A program made the translations under genes and the position numbers. Below the pieces are notes generated by a model. The model was given only the letters and a program-made list of their open reading frames with translations, was not told the DNA's origin and searched no databases. This document shows positions 52,343-60,741 of a stretch of DNA of 63,055 nt, piece by piece. Source of the DNA: SZUA-365 sp034002405 (GTDB taxonomy: Bacteria > Bacteroidota > Ignavibacteria > SZUA-365); NCBI GenBank assembly GCA_034002405.1, contig JAVFAS010000011.1, positions 1 to 63,055 of the forward strand, in the 5' to 3' direction. The stretch's first letter is position 1. Every line of letters starts with the position of its first letter.

Positions 52343-53716
52343 ATGCGCACGTTTCTCTTTTCGCTCCTTCTCCCGGCAATCATCCTTCCCACGTCGATGA
52401 TGGCGCAGACCCATGAACAGAAAGTCGCGGCGGCGGCCTTTGTCGACGCCTTCGTGGCGCGGGCGTGGGATCGTCTCGAGGCACTGTCGCATCCAACCAT
52501 GCGGGAAAAGATCACGCGCGAAAAGTGGGTCTCCTTGATCGATGGACTCGAACAGAAAGCGGGTCCGGCGCGGTGGCAGGAATTCGCCTCCGCCGAACCC
52601 AACGGCAGCTATGCCAGCATCGTGCACAACATCCATTTCGAGAAGGATTCCCTCGCCGTGCGCGTGGTGGTTGATTCGGTGAATCTCGTGGGTGGTTTCT
52701 GGCTCGACCAGATCAAACGCGTGTATCACTATCCGCCCCCCGCGTACGCCGACCCGAAGGCCTATACCGAACGTGAGGTTGTCGTCCGTGGCGCGTATGA
52801 ACTCCCGGCGACGCTGAGCGTGCCGAACGGTCGCGGACCGTTTCCCGCCGTGCTGCTCGTGCATGGTTCCGGGCCGAGCGACCGGGACCAGACCATCGCC
52901 GGCAACAAGATGTTCCGCGACATCGCATGGGGACTCGCCAGCCGGGGGGTCATGGTGCTTCGCTACGAGAAACGCACGAAACTCTTTGGCGCGAAAATGA
53001 ACCGGTACAAGACCACGGTGCAGGAGGAAACGATCGACGACGCCATCGCGGCCATCGATCTGCTCGCCACGCAGCCGGAGACCGATACCACCCGCATCAT
53101 CCTCGCCGGACACAGTCTGGGTGCGACCCTCGCGCCGGAAATCGCCACGAAGGCACCCGCGATCGATGGTGTGGCCATGCTCGCGCCCATCGCCCGGCCG
53201 CTGGAAGTGGTCATCAACGACCAGCTCCGCTTTATCGCGTCGATGCAGGATACCATGTCGGTGGAGGAACGGGCCAAGCTCGACGCGGAACTCGCGAAAG
53301 TGGCGGAAATCCAGGAGGAAACGCTTATGCCGACGAAGATGCTGCTGAACATGCCGGCCACGTATTACTACGACCTGCATCGGCGGGACCAGCATGCGTA
53401 CGCGAAGTCGCTCGGCAAGCCGATCCTGATCGCGCGCGGGACGAAGGATTATCAGGCGCCCCAAATGGACTACCTCCTGTGGCAGGATGTTCTCGCCGGG
53501 GTGCCGAACACCGCCTTCCGTACCTACGATGACTGCTATCACCTCTTTATCGAGACCGAAGCCACCCCGGGGCCGTGGAACTACCAGCAGGAGGGACACG
53601 TGGTGGAAGCGCTGATCGACGATCTGGCGGCCTGGTGCACGCACTTCGTTCTGCCGGAGAGAGGAATTCGGAATACCGGAGATGATTCTCCGGAAACCGG
53701 GGGCGGAACGCACTGA
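52343..53716 (+). CDS. Exported alpha/beta hydrolase with DUF3887-like N-terminal domain
   Basis: A 457-residue secreted hydrolase. A signal peptide (FLFSLLLPAIILPTSMMAQ) is followed by an N-terminal domain of about 100 residues (AAAFVDAFVARAWDRL ... NIHFEKDSLAVRVVVD), as in DUF3887-type proteins. The hydrolase domain keeps the triad: Ser258 in GHSLGAT, Asp369 in RGTKDYQAP and His400 in DCYHLF. The oxyanion strand is LLVHGSGPSDRDQTI. The substrate is unknown; esterase or peptidase activity is possible. The stop is one base before the rsgA start. Confidence 0.88.
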   Translation: MRTFLFSLLLPAIILPTSMMAQTHEQKVAAAAFVDAFVARAWDRLEALSHPTMREKITREKWVSLIDGLEQKAGPARWQEFASAEPNGSYASIVHNIHFEKDSLAVRVVVDSVNLVGGFWLDQIKRVYHYPPPAYADPKAYTEREVVVRGAYELPATLSVPNGRGPFPAVLLVHGSGPSDRDQTIAGNKMFRDIAWGLASRGVMVLRYEKRTKLFGAKMNRYKTTVQEETIDDAIAAIDLLATQPETDTTRIILAGHSLGATLAPEIATKAPAIDGVAMLAPIARPLEVVINDQLRFIASMQDTMSVEERAKLDAELAKVAEIQEETLMPTKMLLNMPATYYYDLHRRDQHAYAKSLGKPILIARGTKDYQAPQMDYLLWQDVLAGVPNTAFRTYDDCYHLFIETEATPGPWNYQQEGHVVEALIDDLAAWCTHFVLPERGIRNTGDDSPETGGGTH

Positions 53717-53717
53717 C

Positions 53718-54818
53718 ATGGGCAGAGCCGGAGGCGGCAGCGGCCATCGGGTGCACCGGCGCGTCAGCAAGCGCAAGGACATCGAGAAACTCTGGCGAAA
53801 AGGCACCGCCCGCTGGCAGTATGCCGGCGAGGGAGAGCGGGACAGTGATCAGGTCGATCGGAAGCTCGGCGCGCCGCGTCTGATTTCCCTTGTCAACACC
53901 GAACACGAACACGAGGCCCTGGTCGTGCAGACCGGTGGTCCGCATATCTTGCTTCGCAACGGTGCGACAACGCTGCGTGCGCGTCCCCGCCGCTCCACGA
54001 CCACCGAGAATACCGACGCCACGCTCGTCGCCATCGGTGATGTCGTGTCGTATGAAGACATGGGAGAAGACGAAGCGGTGATCACCCATGTGTTCGCGCG
54101 TGATTCCTTTCTCTTGCGCACCTCCATCCGCGACGCGGAATACGCGCAGGTGCTGGTGGCGAATTGCGACCAGGTGCTCGTCACCGCCGCGGCGACCGAC
54201 GAGTTGTTGCGTCCCGGACTGATCGACCGCTATCTCGTCGCCGCCGCGATGGGAGGCGTTGGCGCGGCGATCTGTATCAACAAGATCGACCTGCCCGACG
54301 AGGAAGACCGCGCGTACGTCGAGGACATCGCCGAAATGTACCGTGACATCGGGTACGCGGTGGTGCTCTCCAGCGCCGTGACCGGCGAGGGACTCGACGA
54401 ACTCACGAACCTTCTCGGCGGCAACGTCTCCGCGCTCTCCGGTCATAGCGGGGTGGGGAAGACCACGCTGCTCAACCGGCTCATCCCCGACCTCGACGAA
54501 AAAACCGCCGATCTCTCCGAGCAGAGCCAGCGCGGCATGCACACCACCACGCGCAGCACGCTGTACGAGCTTCCCGGTGGCGGCTTCATCGCCGACACCC
54601 CCGGCATTCGGGAATTCGGACTCTTCCAGTTCGAGCGCGGTGACCTGCACACCTATTATCCGGATTTCCTGCGCTTCGCCGACGCCTGCCGTTTCCCCTC
54701 CTGCACGCACACGCACGAACCCGGCTGCGCCGTCAAGGACGCCGTCGAGCGCGAGGATATCCATCCCTACCGGTATCGCAATTATCTGCAGATTCTCGAA
54801 AGCGAAGAAGAAAACTGA
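53718..54818 (+). CDS. rsgA: Ribosome small subunit-dependent GTPase RsgA
   Basis: Circularly permuted GTPase that acts late in 30S assembly, 366 residues. Motif order is NKIDLPDEED (G4, about 187), SGHSGVGKTTLLNRL (G1, about 241) and DTPGIREFGLF (G3). The C-terminal zinc knuckle is CRFPSCTHTHEPGCAVK. An OB-fold-like N-terminal domain precedes (GDVVSYEDMG). The N-terminus is longer than in E. coli and basic (GHRVHRRVSKRKDIEKLW), which may touch rRNA. ATG 53718 is chosen because it follows the hydrolase stop by one base; 53682 is an alternative. Confidence 0.95.
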   Translation: MGRAGGGSGHRVHRRVSKRKDIEKLWRKGTARWQYAGEGERDSDQVDRKLGAPRLISLVNTEHEHEALVVQTGGPHILLRNGATTLRARPRRSTTTENTDATLVAIGDVVSYEDMGEDEAVITHVFARDSFLLRTSIRDAEYAQVLVANCDQVLVTAAATDELLRPGLIDRYLVAAAMGGVGAAICINKIDLPDEEDRAYVEDIAEMYRDIGYAVVLSSAVTGEGLDELTNLLGGNVSALSGHSGVGKTTLLNRLIPDLDEKTADLSEQSQRGMHTTTRSTLYELPGGGFIADTPGIREFGLFQFERGDLHTYYPDFLRFADACRFPSCTHTHEPGCAVKDAVEREDIHPYRYRNYLQILESEEEN

Positions 54819-54823
54819 TCGCG

Positions 54824-54887
54824 GATGAACGCGAATGGATCGGATTTTCGCGGATGGTTCTGGAATCCTGAGCCATCCGCGTTCATC
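54824..54887. repeat. Imperfect inverted repeat between rsgA and the HhH-barrel gene
   Basis: GATGAACGCGAATGG (54824-54838) and its near complement CCATCCGCGTTCATC (54873-54887), 14 of 15 paired. A direct copy of CGCGGATGG lies between them. The sequence resembles the widespread 'CGCGGATGAACGCGGAT' intergenic repeats seen in many environmental genomes. It lies between two convergent genes and may end transcription, though it lacks a clear T-run. Confidence 0.55.
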
Positions 54888-54899
54888 AACGTTCGCGGT

Positions 54900-56969
54900 T
54901 CAGAATTCCACATCGAGCTGTGCACTGACCGCGCCGAGACGGTCGCCTTCGATGGTGTCGGGTCCTTCTCCCATCGAGGCGATGCCATCCTTGATGGTCA
55001 CCGCGTAGCGCAGCCCGATTTCCACCCCGTGCCACGGCCGCCACTGGGCGAACAGATACGCCCGAAGTCCATCCCCGTACAGGACCAGATTCTGCATCAC
55101 CCCGCGCACGTCGTGCTCGAACTGGTACAGGCGTGCGTCGTAGCCTTCGGTCCCATACGCGGTCAGTCGTCCGAGCAGGGTGAGGCCGGGCAGGGGGCGG
55201 AGCCGAAGATCGGCCGACAGCAATACCCCGTCGCCCCCGGCCAGCCAGGCGTCGAACGCAGTGCGGACATATTCCGCGCGCAACCGCAGCCGCGCACCCC
55301 GCGTGGTTTCATGGGATATTTCAATCCGAAACGATGATTGCGTGCGACGGACGATGGGACGGATGTCCTGCCCGGTTTCGCTTCGCGCCGCCGCGGTTTG
55401 ATCCTTGCTCGTGCGCGCCAGCCGTGCACGCAGCTGTGTCGCCCGATCGAATCCATACTCGGCCGAGAGCATTGCCTCCACCCCGGAGGAGGGGAGATGC
55501 ACGAAGTAGGTGCGGTTGGGAAAGTGGTAGATGTCCATCCACGCATTGAGCCGCAGACGGTCGACAGGCCGCAGCCGCAATCCGAGATAGGCGCCTTCCT
55601 CGTTCGCCGGCTCGCCGCGTTCGCCGAATGCGCCACCCTGCAGGCTCACGAAGCGCTCATGATAGCGGCGGAGGAACACGGCTATCGACGCGCGCGCATT
55701 GATCCGCGCCTCCACACCGGCGAGAAACGCCGGAACGTGGGTGTGTGCCCACGCCACCTCGGAGAAAACGAGCACGCCATCCGCCATCCAACTCAGGTCG
55801 GAGCCGAGCACCCAGGCCTCGTTACCGTCGAAGCCGAACGGCGCACGGGAATCGGTGGGCGAGGAGTAACGCGCGCCTTGCAGCGAAGTGCCGACATGCA
55901 CGCTCCCTCGCAGGAGTGGGAGACGGAGCGCGGCGTGCGCGCCGGCCATCTGTTCGTGCACGCTCGCACGCCGGGCACGTTCGCTGGGCGTGCGATGCAG
56001 ACCGTCGATGGAAAAGGCACCGGCCATTCCAGTTGCGTCGTCGATCGTGGCATCGCGTCCGCGGCTGGAATAAAAGAGCATCACATCCGCGACTTCGCCA
56101 CCGAGATGGATGCCCGCGCCGCGCGCCCCGAATCCTTCGGTGGCCGAAGCGCGAGGAGATAGGAGCGCCGGCGTGCGTCCGACACCGACCGCCTCACCGC
56201 CTTTCGCGAGACCGAACTGCTGCCAGTACACGAGTCCCTGTCCCGCCGTGACCGTGAAATCGCCGGCCACCGCGCGGCGGAGCATGCCGAGATCTCGCAG
56301 CTCGACATATCCCGCCAGGTGATCGGTATGATTCGTCTCGCCGGGATCCTTCTCCGCCAGCAGCGCGGCGGAGAAATGGCGTCCCACATCGGTACGCAGG
56401 CGATGCTGCAACCGCGCGCGGGAGCCCGGGTACCGTCCGTCGAGAAATCCCGTCCGGGGCGTGTCCTCCTGCTGCAATCGCGTGCGGAGTGCGACGGCGT
56501 ATCCCGGCGTGGCGTCCTCATGCGCGCGCAGCCGCGCGCACGCCCGCAGCAGCGCGAGACGGTCGATGTCGGACGCGAGCACCGAGTCGATGCGTCGCCA
56601 TGCCTCGTGATCACGGGAAGCGACCGCGCGACCGTCGCCCGCGAGCGCGCGGTCGCGGGCGATCGCATGAATACCACGCGCCTCGTCACGGGTGAGGAAC
56701 GGCAGCGCGGCGATGTCGCGCAATGTCGCGCGTTCGAGAATCAGCGGGCGCTGCAGCCGCTGCTCGAGCTGTTCGAGCATATCGGTCAGGCCGTCGGAAT
56801 TCTCGCTCTCCTCGTCGAGCAGGCGTTCGAAGGCGGGATTGGTGAGAATCTCTTCCGGGATGTCCGGCGCGCTGATCTGCGCACGGGCGGTGAAGGACAC
56901 AACGAGAAGGAGGCCGATCCCAACGGCCAACGCATGTCTGTTGCACGCATGTCTGTTGCATGGGGGCAT
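54900..56969 (-). CDS. Outer-membrane barrel protein with N-terminal helix-hairpin-helix region
   Basis: A 689-residue exported protein of no named family. The signal peptide core is LAVGIGLLLVVSFTARAQ. Residues about 45-115 (LTDMLEQLEQRLQRPLILERATLRDIAALPFLTRDEARGI) resemble the helix-hairpin-helix segment found in Bacteroidota proteins often annotated as ComEA- or GspK-like. The remaining 550 residues show alternating barrel strands (RLRLNAWMDIYHF, RLRAEYVRTAFDAWL, VEIGLRYAVTI) and end in AVSAQLDVEF, a typical barrel terminus. ATG 56969 has GGGAGA upstream. The n-region contains a perfect duplication (CNRHA twice). Role unknown. Confidence 0.7.
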   Translation of the reverse strand: MPPCNRHACNRHALAVGIGLLLVVSFTARAQISAPDIPEEILTNPAFERLLDEESENSDGLTDMLEQLEQRLQRPLILERATLRDIAALPFLTRDEARGIHAIARDRALAGDGRAVASRDHEAWRRIDSVLASDIDRLALLRACARLRAHEDATPGYAVALRTRLQQEDTPRTGFLDGRYPGSRARLQHRLRTDVGRHFSAALLAEKDPGETNHTDHLAGYVELRDLGMLRRAVAGDFTVTAGQGLVYWQQFGLAKGGEAVGVGRTPALLSPRASATEGFGARGAGIHLGGEVADVMLFYSSRGRDATIDDATGMAGAFSIDGLHRTPSERARRASVHEQMAGAHAALRLPLLRGSVHVGTSLQGARYSSPTDSRAPFGFDGNEAWVLGSDLSWMADGVLVFSEVAWAHTHVPAFLAGVEARINARASIAVFLRRYHERFVSLQGGAFGERGEPANEEGAYLGLRLRPVDRLRLNAWMDIYHFPNRTYFVHLPSSGVEAMLSAEYGFDRATQLRARLARTSKDQTAAARSETGQDIRPIVRRTQSSFRIEISHETTRGARLRLRAEYVRTAFDAWLAGGDGVLLSADLRLRPLPGLTLLGRLTAYGTEGYDARLYQFEHDVRGVMQNLVLYGDGLRAYLFAQWRPWHGVEIGLRYAVTIKDGIASMGEGPDTIEGDRLGAVSAQLDVEF
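56931..56960 (-). repeat. Perfect 15-bp tandem duplication in a signal-peptide region
   Basis: CGCATGTCTGTTGCA occurs twice head to tail (56931-56945, 56946-56960) and encodes CNRHA-CNRHA just after the start codon of the barrel protein. The perfect identity suggests recent slippage. Confidence 0.9.
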
Positions 56970-57093
56970 GACAATTCTCCCTGAATTCTGGAACGGAAAT
57001 CCGGCGCGCGCTCCCTGCGCGGCCATGGATGCGGCGGACAAAAACGGAATATCGCGTCCGGTACTCTTATTCCTTCCGGAGGCGTGGACGGTC

Positions 57094-58065
57094 CTACGTC
57101 TTCAATTCCTCGAGCGGGATCTGGTCAAGACGGACGTTGAGCCGGTGCTGGAAGAGCACGGTCACCGCGGCGCCGAGCAGCACGGCAAACCACAGCGTGG
57201 CGCTGCGGATGATGAAGGTCGAGGCCACGGCCACATCTTTCGTCGCTCCGGCTAGTTGCGCGAGTCCGGTCAGACTGCCCTCGGTGGTGCCGAGTCCTCC
57301 CGGCAGCATCGAGACCGCGCCGACGACGGTGGAGAAGGAGTAGATGAACATCGCCTTGAGCATCGTCGGCGGCGCCTCGAACACGGCGAGGATGATCCAG
57401 TAGCCGAGTCCCTCGAAGAACCAGGCGATCACGCTCAGCACGACGGCGACGGCGAAGGGACGCGGGCGCAGCATCAGATGCATGCTCTCGTATGCTTCCG
57501 TCGCATGTCCGACGAAACGCGCGAGGAAGGGCAGCCGCCCGAGCAGATCGATCAGCGCCAGCGATCCGCGCCGCCAGGCCAGCAGCAGCGTGACCGCGAA
57601 GAAAAACACCGCGAAGGCGACCACGGCCGCCCGGCTGATGTCGAAGACGTACGCGCCCACGATGAGCAGCAGGACCAGTCCGATGAAATCGGTCAATCGC
57701 TCCGCCACGATGATTGGCGCCGAGACACGGATGTTCGTGCCGTTGACGCTCCGGAGTAGATAGGACTTGAGCACCTCGCCGAATTTTCCCGGCGTGACCG
57801 CCATGACAAACGCGGTGAAGAAAATAATGAGGTTCTCCGAAGTCCTCGGCCGGATGTCGAGCACCGCCGTGTAGTAATCCCACTTGAAGTACCGGAACAG
57901 ATAATTCGCGAGTGTGCAGCAGAGAATCACCGGCAACCAGGCCCAGTTGAACTCGGCAAAGGCCGCGAGCAGGTTGTCGAGGTCGGCATACACCGTCAGC
58001 GCGACGAAGACCAGTGCACCGAAGGCGAGCGAGAGCAGGAGCTTCCTACGCCAGTTCGATCCCAT
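57094..58065 (-). CDS. UPF0104 / lysylphosphatidylglycerol-synthase transmembrane family protein
   Basis: A 323-residue inner-membrane protein with about 8 helices. Family features are TLANYLFRYFKWDYY, VTPGKFGEVLKSYLL, VAERLTDFIGLVLL and VSMLPGGLGTTEGSLTGL. Members are flippase-like relatives of the MprF membrane domain, without the synthase part. The carried lipid is unknown. The start overlaps the end of maf by 20 bases, so it is coupled to maf. Confidence 0.85.
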   Translation of the reverse strand: MGSNWRRKLLLSLAFGALVFVALTVYADLDNLLAAFAEFNWAWLPVILCCTLANYLFRYFKWDYYTAVLDIRPRTSENLIIFFTAFVMAVTPGKFGEVLKSYLLRSVNGTNIRVSAPIIVAERLTDFIGLVLLLIVGAYVFDISRAAVVAFAVFFFAVTLLLAWRRGSLALIDLLGRLPFLARFVGHATEAYESMHLMLRPRPFAVAVVLSVIAWFFEGLGYWIILAVFEAPPTMLKAMFIYSFSTVVGAVSMLPGGLGTTEGSLTGLAQLAGATKDVAVASTFIIRSATLWFAVLLGAAVTVLFQHRLNVRLDQIPLEELKT

Positions 58066-58657
58066 CGCAGCCCTCGTGATGCTGGTCGGTGAACGCGCGG
58101 TAGGCGCAATAGAAATCGCACAGGGGGAGTCCCATCACGTTGTAGAAATCCCCGATGATCTTGCGGACGAACACCGCGCCGAAATCGTCCTGTATCCCGT
58201 ACGCGCCGGCCTTGTCCATCGGCGAACCCGATTCCACATACGAGAGAATCTCGTCGGTTGCCAGTCGACGGAACCAGACCTGCGTGCGGACGAAGCGCGT
58301 GAGCACGCGTTCGCTGCCCGCCTCCACGAGTGAATAGCCGGTGAAGACCTGGTGTTGCTCGTTGCTGAGCCGCTGCAGCATGCGCACGGCGTCGGCCGCG
58401 TCGGCGGGCTTCTCGATGATCTCGTCCTCGTGCACCACGATCGTGTCGGCCCCGATCACAATCCCGCCGGACAGCCGCAGCGCCACGTCGCGCGCCTTGC
58501 GTTCGGCGAGAATGGTCACATGCTCGGCCGGGGTGACCGTGCCGTCGATGATTTCCTCGACGCCGCTGGGCATGCACGTGAAGGCAAGGCCGATCTGTCG
58601 CAGCAGCTGCTGGCGGCGCGGGGAGCGCGAGGCGAGAACGAGGTGATGCTCTGACAC
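58046..58657 (-). CDS. maf: Maf-type nucleoside triphosphate pyrophosphatase
   Basis: A 203-residue house-cleaning enzyme that hydrolyses dTTP, UTP or modified nucleotides. Landmarks are LVLASRSPRRQQLL at the N-terminus, GADTIVV with the metal-binding Asp, HQVFTGYSL, and DKAGAYGIQDDFGAVFV ... GDFYNVMGLPL. Full length for the family. It is the first gene of a minus-strand pair with the UPF0104 gene. Confidence 0.95.
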   Translation of the reverse strand: MSEHHLVLASRSPRRQQLLRQIGLAFTCMPSGVEEIIDGTVTPAEHVTILAERKARDVALRLSGGIVIGADTIVVHEDEIIEKPADAADAVRMLQRLSNEQHQVFTGYSLVEAGSERVLTRFVRTQVWFRRLATDEILSYVESGSPMDKAGAYGIQDDFGAVFVRKIIGDFYNVMGLPLCDFYCAYRAFTDQHHEGCDGIELA

Positions 58658-58849
58658 GATGGCCGTGGGATGACGATGGTTCGAAGAATGATGATGATTC
58701 GCGGGATGGCGCGCGTCGGTATTCCCTCAATATGGCACGCGCGCGGACAATCGCCAAGGCGTTCCTTCGTACTTGGCGCCTTTTTTCGTATCATACAGGT
58801 CGCATTGTGCATGATTCCGGCACGAAAAGAAAGACACAAAGGAAGGACC

Positions 58850-59437
58850 ATGAACGCAACCCGACTGTATATGATTATTGGCGCCGTGCTGGTCGCCATC
58901 CTCGTCGTTGTCATCCTGCTGCCCAGCGACGATACCGCACCGACGCAGGAAGCGGCGCAGGGACAGATGCCGCCGGGACATCCGGATGTCAACGACCCGA
59001 ACGCACCGAGCAAGGACAATGTCATCGGGTCGTTCATGGAGGAATTCGAGCGTTTGGGAACGAAGATCGAAGCCCAGCCGGCCAGCGATACCAGCGATCT
59101 GCTCGCCTACGCCCGCATGTGCATCGACGCGCATCAGGCCGCGACCGCCCTGCCGCTGCTCGAGCGCTACAGCAAGGCCGCACCCCGGAACGTCGAAGTG
59201 CTGCTCGATCTTTCCGTCGCGCAGTTCGAAACCGGCAAGGCGGATGCCGCGGAAGCGACGACGCGAAAGGTCCTGCAGATCGATCCCAACAATACACGGG
59301 CGAAATACAATCTCGGCGCCTTGGCGGCTTCACTCGAAAAGAACGACGAAGCCCGCCGCCATTGGGAACAACTAATCAAGGATCATCCCGATTCACCTGA
59401 CGCGGAACGCGCGAAGCAGTTCCTGCAGAATCTCTGA
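58850..59437 (+). CDS. Membrane-anchored TPR protein
   Basis: A 195-residue protein with one N-terminal helix (MIIGAVLVAILVVVILL) and no cleavage motif, so it is anchored in the inner membrane with its body outside. Residues about 75-195 are TPR units (ALPLLERYSKAAPRNVEVLLDLSVAQFETGKADAAE, NTRAKYNLGALAASLEKNDEARRHWEQLIKDHP). This layout is like CcmH/NrfG-type TPR proteins, but no cytochrome genes are near. The ATG has GGAAGG just upstream. It lies 19 bases before the GT9 gene. Confidence 0.82.
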   Translation: MNATRLYMIIGAVLVAILVVVILLPSDDTAPTQEAAQGQMPPGHPDVNDPNAPSKDNVIGSFMEEFERLGTKIEAQPASDTSDLLAYARMCIDAHQAATALPLLERYSKAAPRNVEVLLDLSVAQFETGKADAAEATTRKVLQIDPNNTRAKYNLGALAASLEKNDEARRHWEQLIKDHPDSPDAERAKQFLQNL

Positions 59438-59456
59438 TTCCGGACCGGCGGGTCCG

Positions 59457-60485
59457 ATGCACTGCTGCATCTTCCGCACCGACCGCATCGGCGACCTGGT
59501 CCTGACCCTCCCGATGGCCGAAGCGATCACGCGCCACGACCCCGCGGCGCGGGTGACCTTCGTCGTGCAGGACTACACCCGGCCGCTGCTCTCGCTGGCC
59601 CCCCATATCGACGACGTGATTTCCATCGGCGGACGCGACCTTGAAGGCGGCGTTCGCCGCTTCGCTTCCGTGCTGAAGGAAAAGCACATCGATGCCGCGG
59701 TGTTCGCGTATCCGCGTCCCCGCCTCGCCTTCGCGGCCGCGCTGGCGCGCATCCCCGCACGCGTGGGCACGGGCTACCGCTGGTTCTCGCCCCTGCTCAC
59801 CCACCGGCGCGCCGAGCACCGCCGCGGCGGAGACAGCCACGAAATGGAGTATAATCTCCGATTACTCGAAGAAATTGGCATCGAGGCGCCTGTCGGACTC
59901 GGTCCCGTGCTCGTCATCGACGAGCCCCGACGCGCGGCCGCGCACGACATCCGGCGGCGCGCGGGCATCGACGCCGCGGCGCCCTTCATCGCCCTGCATC
60001 CCGGCAGCGGAGGATCGGCGAAGGACTGGCCCGCCGCCCGCTTCGCACAGCTCGCGCGGGACCTGCTCGCGGAAACGCCCGCGTTGCAGATTCTCGTCAC
60101 CGGCACGGCCGCCGAGCTTCCGCTCATGGAAACCGTCGCGGCGGGGGACGCGCGCATCCGCGTGCTGCACGAGCCGCTGCCGCTGGACCTCCTGGCCGCC
60201 GTGCTTTCCGAAGCAAAACTGTTCGCCGCCAATTCCACGGGGCCCTTGCACATCGCCGCCGCCTGCGGCGTGCCCGTGCTCGGCTTCTATCCTTTCGGCA
60301 CGGCGGTCAACGCCCGTCGTTGGGGACCCCGCGCCGCGCGCGCGACCGTGCTTTCACCCCTGCCCGATCCCGCCTGTCCCGACTGCACCGCGGGCGATTG
60401 TCCCGTGCATGACGACATGCGGCGCATCCCCGTCGCCTCCGCCATCGAAGCCGCGCGCGGGTTGATGGAATCTTCCCCCCGATAA
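59457..60485 (+). CDS. Glycosyltransferase family 9 (heptosyltransferase-like)
   Basis: A 342-residue GT9 enzyme. N-terminal domain: CCIFRTDRIGDLVLTLPMAEAI. C-terminal nucleotide-sugar site: IALHPGSGGSAKDWPAARFAQLARDL and NSTGPLHIAAACGVPVLGFYPF. Members add heptose or a similar sugar to the lipopolysaccharide core on the cytoplasmic face. The C-terminal CPDCTAGDCPVHDDM cysteines are seen in many Bacteroidota members. Sugar specificity cannot be decided. Start ATG has GGCGGG upstream. Confidence 0.9.
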   Translation: MHCCIFRTDRIGDLVLTLPMAEAITRHDPAARVTFVVQDYTRPLLSLAPHIDDVISIGGRDLEGGVRRFASVLKEKHIDAAVFAYPRPRLAFAAALARIPARVGTGYRWFSPLLTHRRAEHRRGGDSHEMEYNLRLLEEIGIEAPVGLGPVLVIDEPRRAAAHDIRRRAGIDAAAPFIALHPGSGGSAKDWPAARFAQLARDLLAETPALQILVTGTAAELPLMETVAAGDARIRVLHEPLPLDLLAAVLSEAKLFAANSTGPLHIAAACGVPVLGFYPFGTAVNARRWGPRAARATVLSPLPDPACPDCTAGDCPVHDDMRRIPVASAIEAARGLMESSPR

Positions 60486-60596
60486 GCCCCAGACCCTGAA
60501 AATCAGCGATTTCGAAGCGGATTTGTCACCAGTCCGCCCCTATTTTCCCATGCGGAAGAGAACTTTCAAAGAATTAGTGTGAAAAAGTGCACGAAA

Positions 60597-60621
60597 TTTT
60601 GGCCGAACGGCATGAACTCGC
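60597..60621 (+). promoter_or_regulatory. Conserved 25-bp element, copy B
   Basis: TTTTGGCCGA, then ACGGCATGAACTCGC. It matches 27123-27147 at 22 of 25 positions. An AT-rich stretch (60623-60631) follows at the same distance as in copy A. It is 120 bases upstream of the Asp-box protein start. The rest of the 256-base spacer (60486-60741) has no other clear feature. Confidence 0.6.
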
Positions 60622-60741
60622 TGTATTAAGTAACTGAGTTGCCCGCAGTGTCTCTGCCACCAATGCAACGGCTGCAGGAATGGCATCCCGGCATGTCAAT
60701 CACTAACTTTCCGCGATTCCTGCATAGACTGAGGATTCCAA

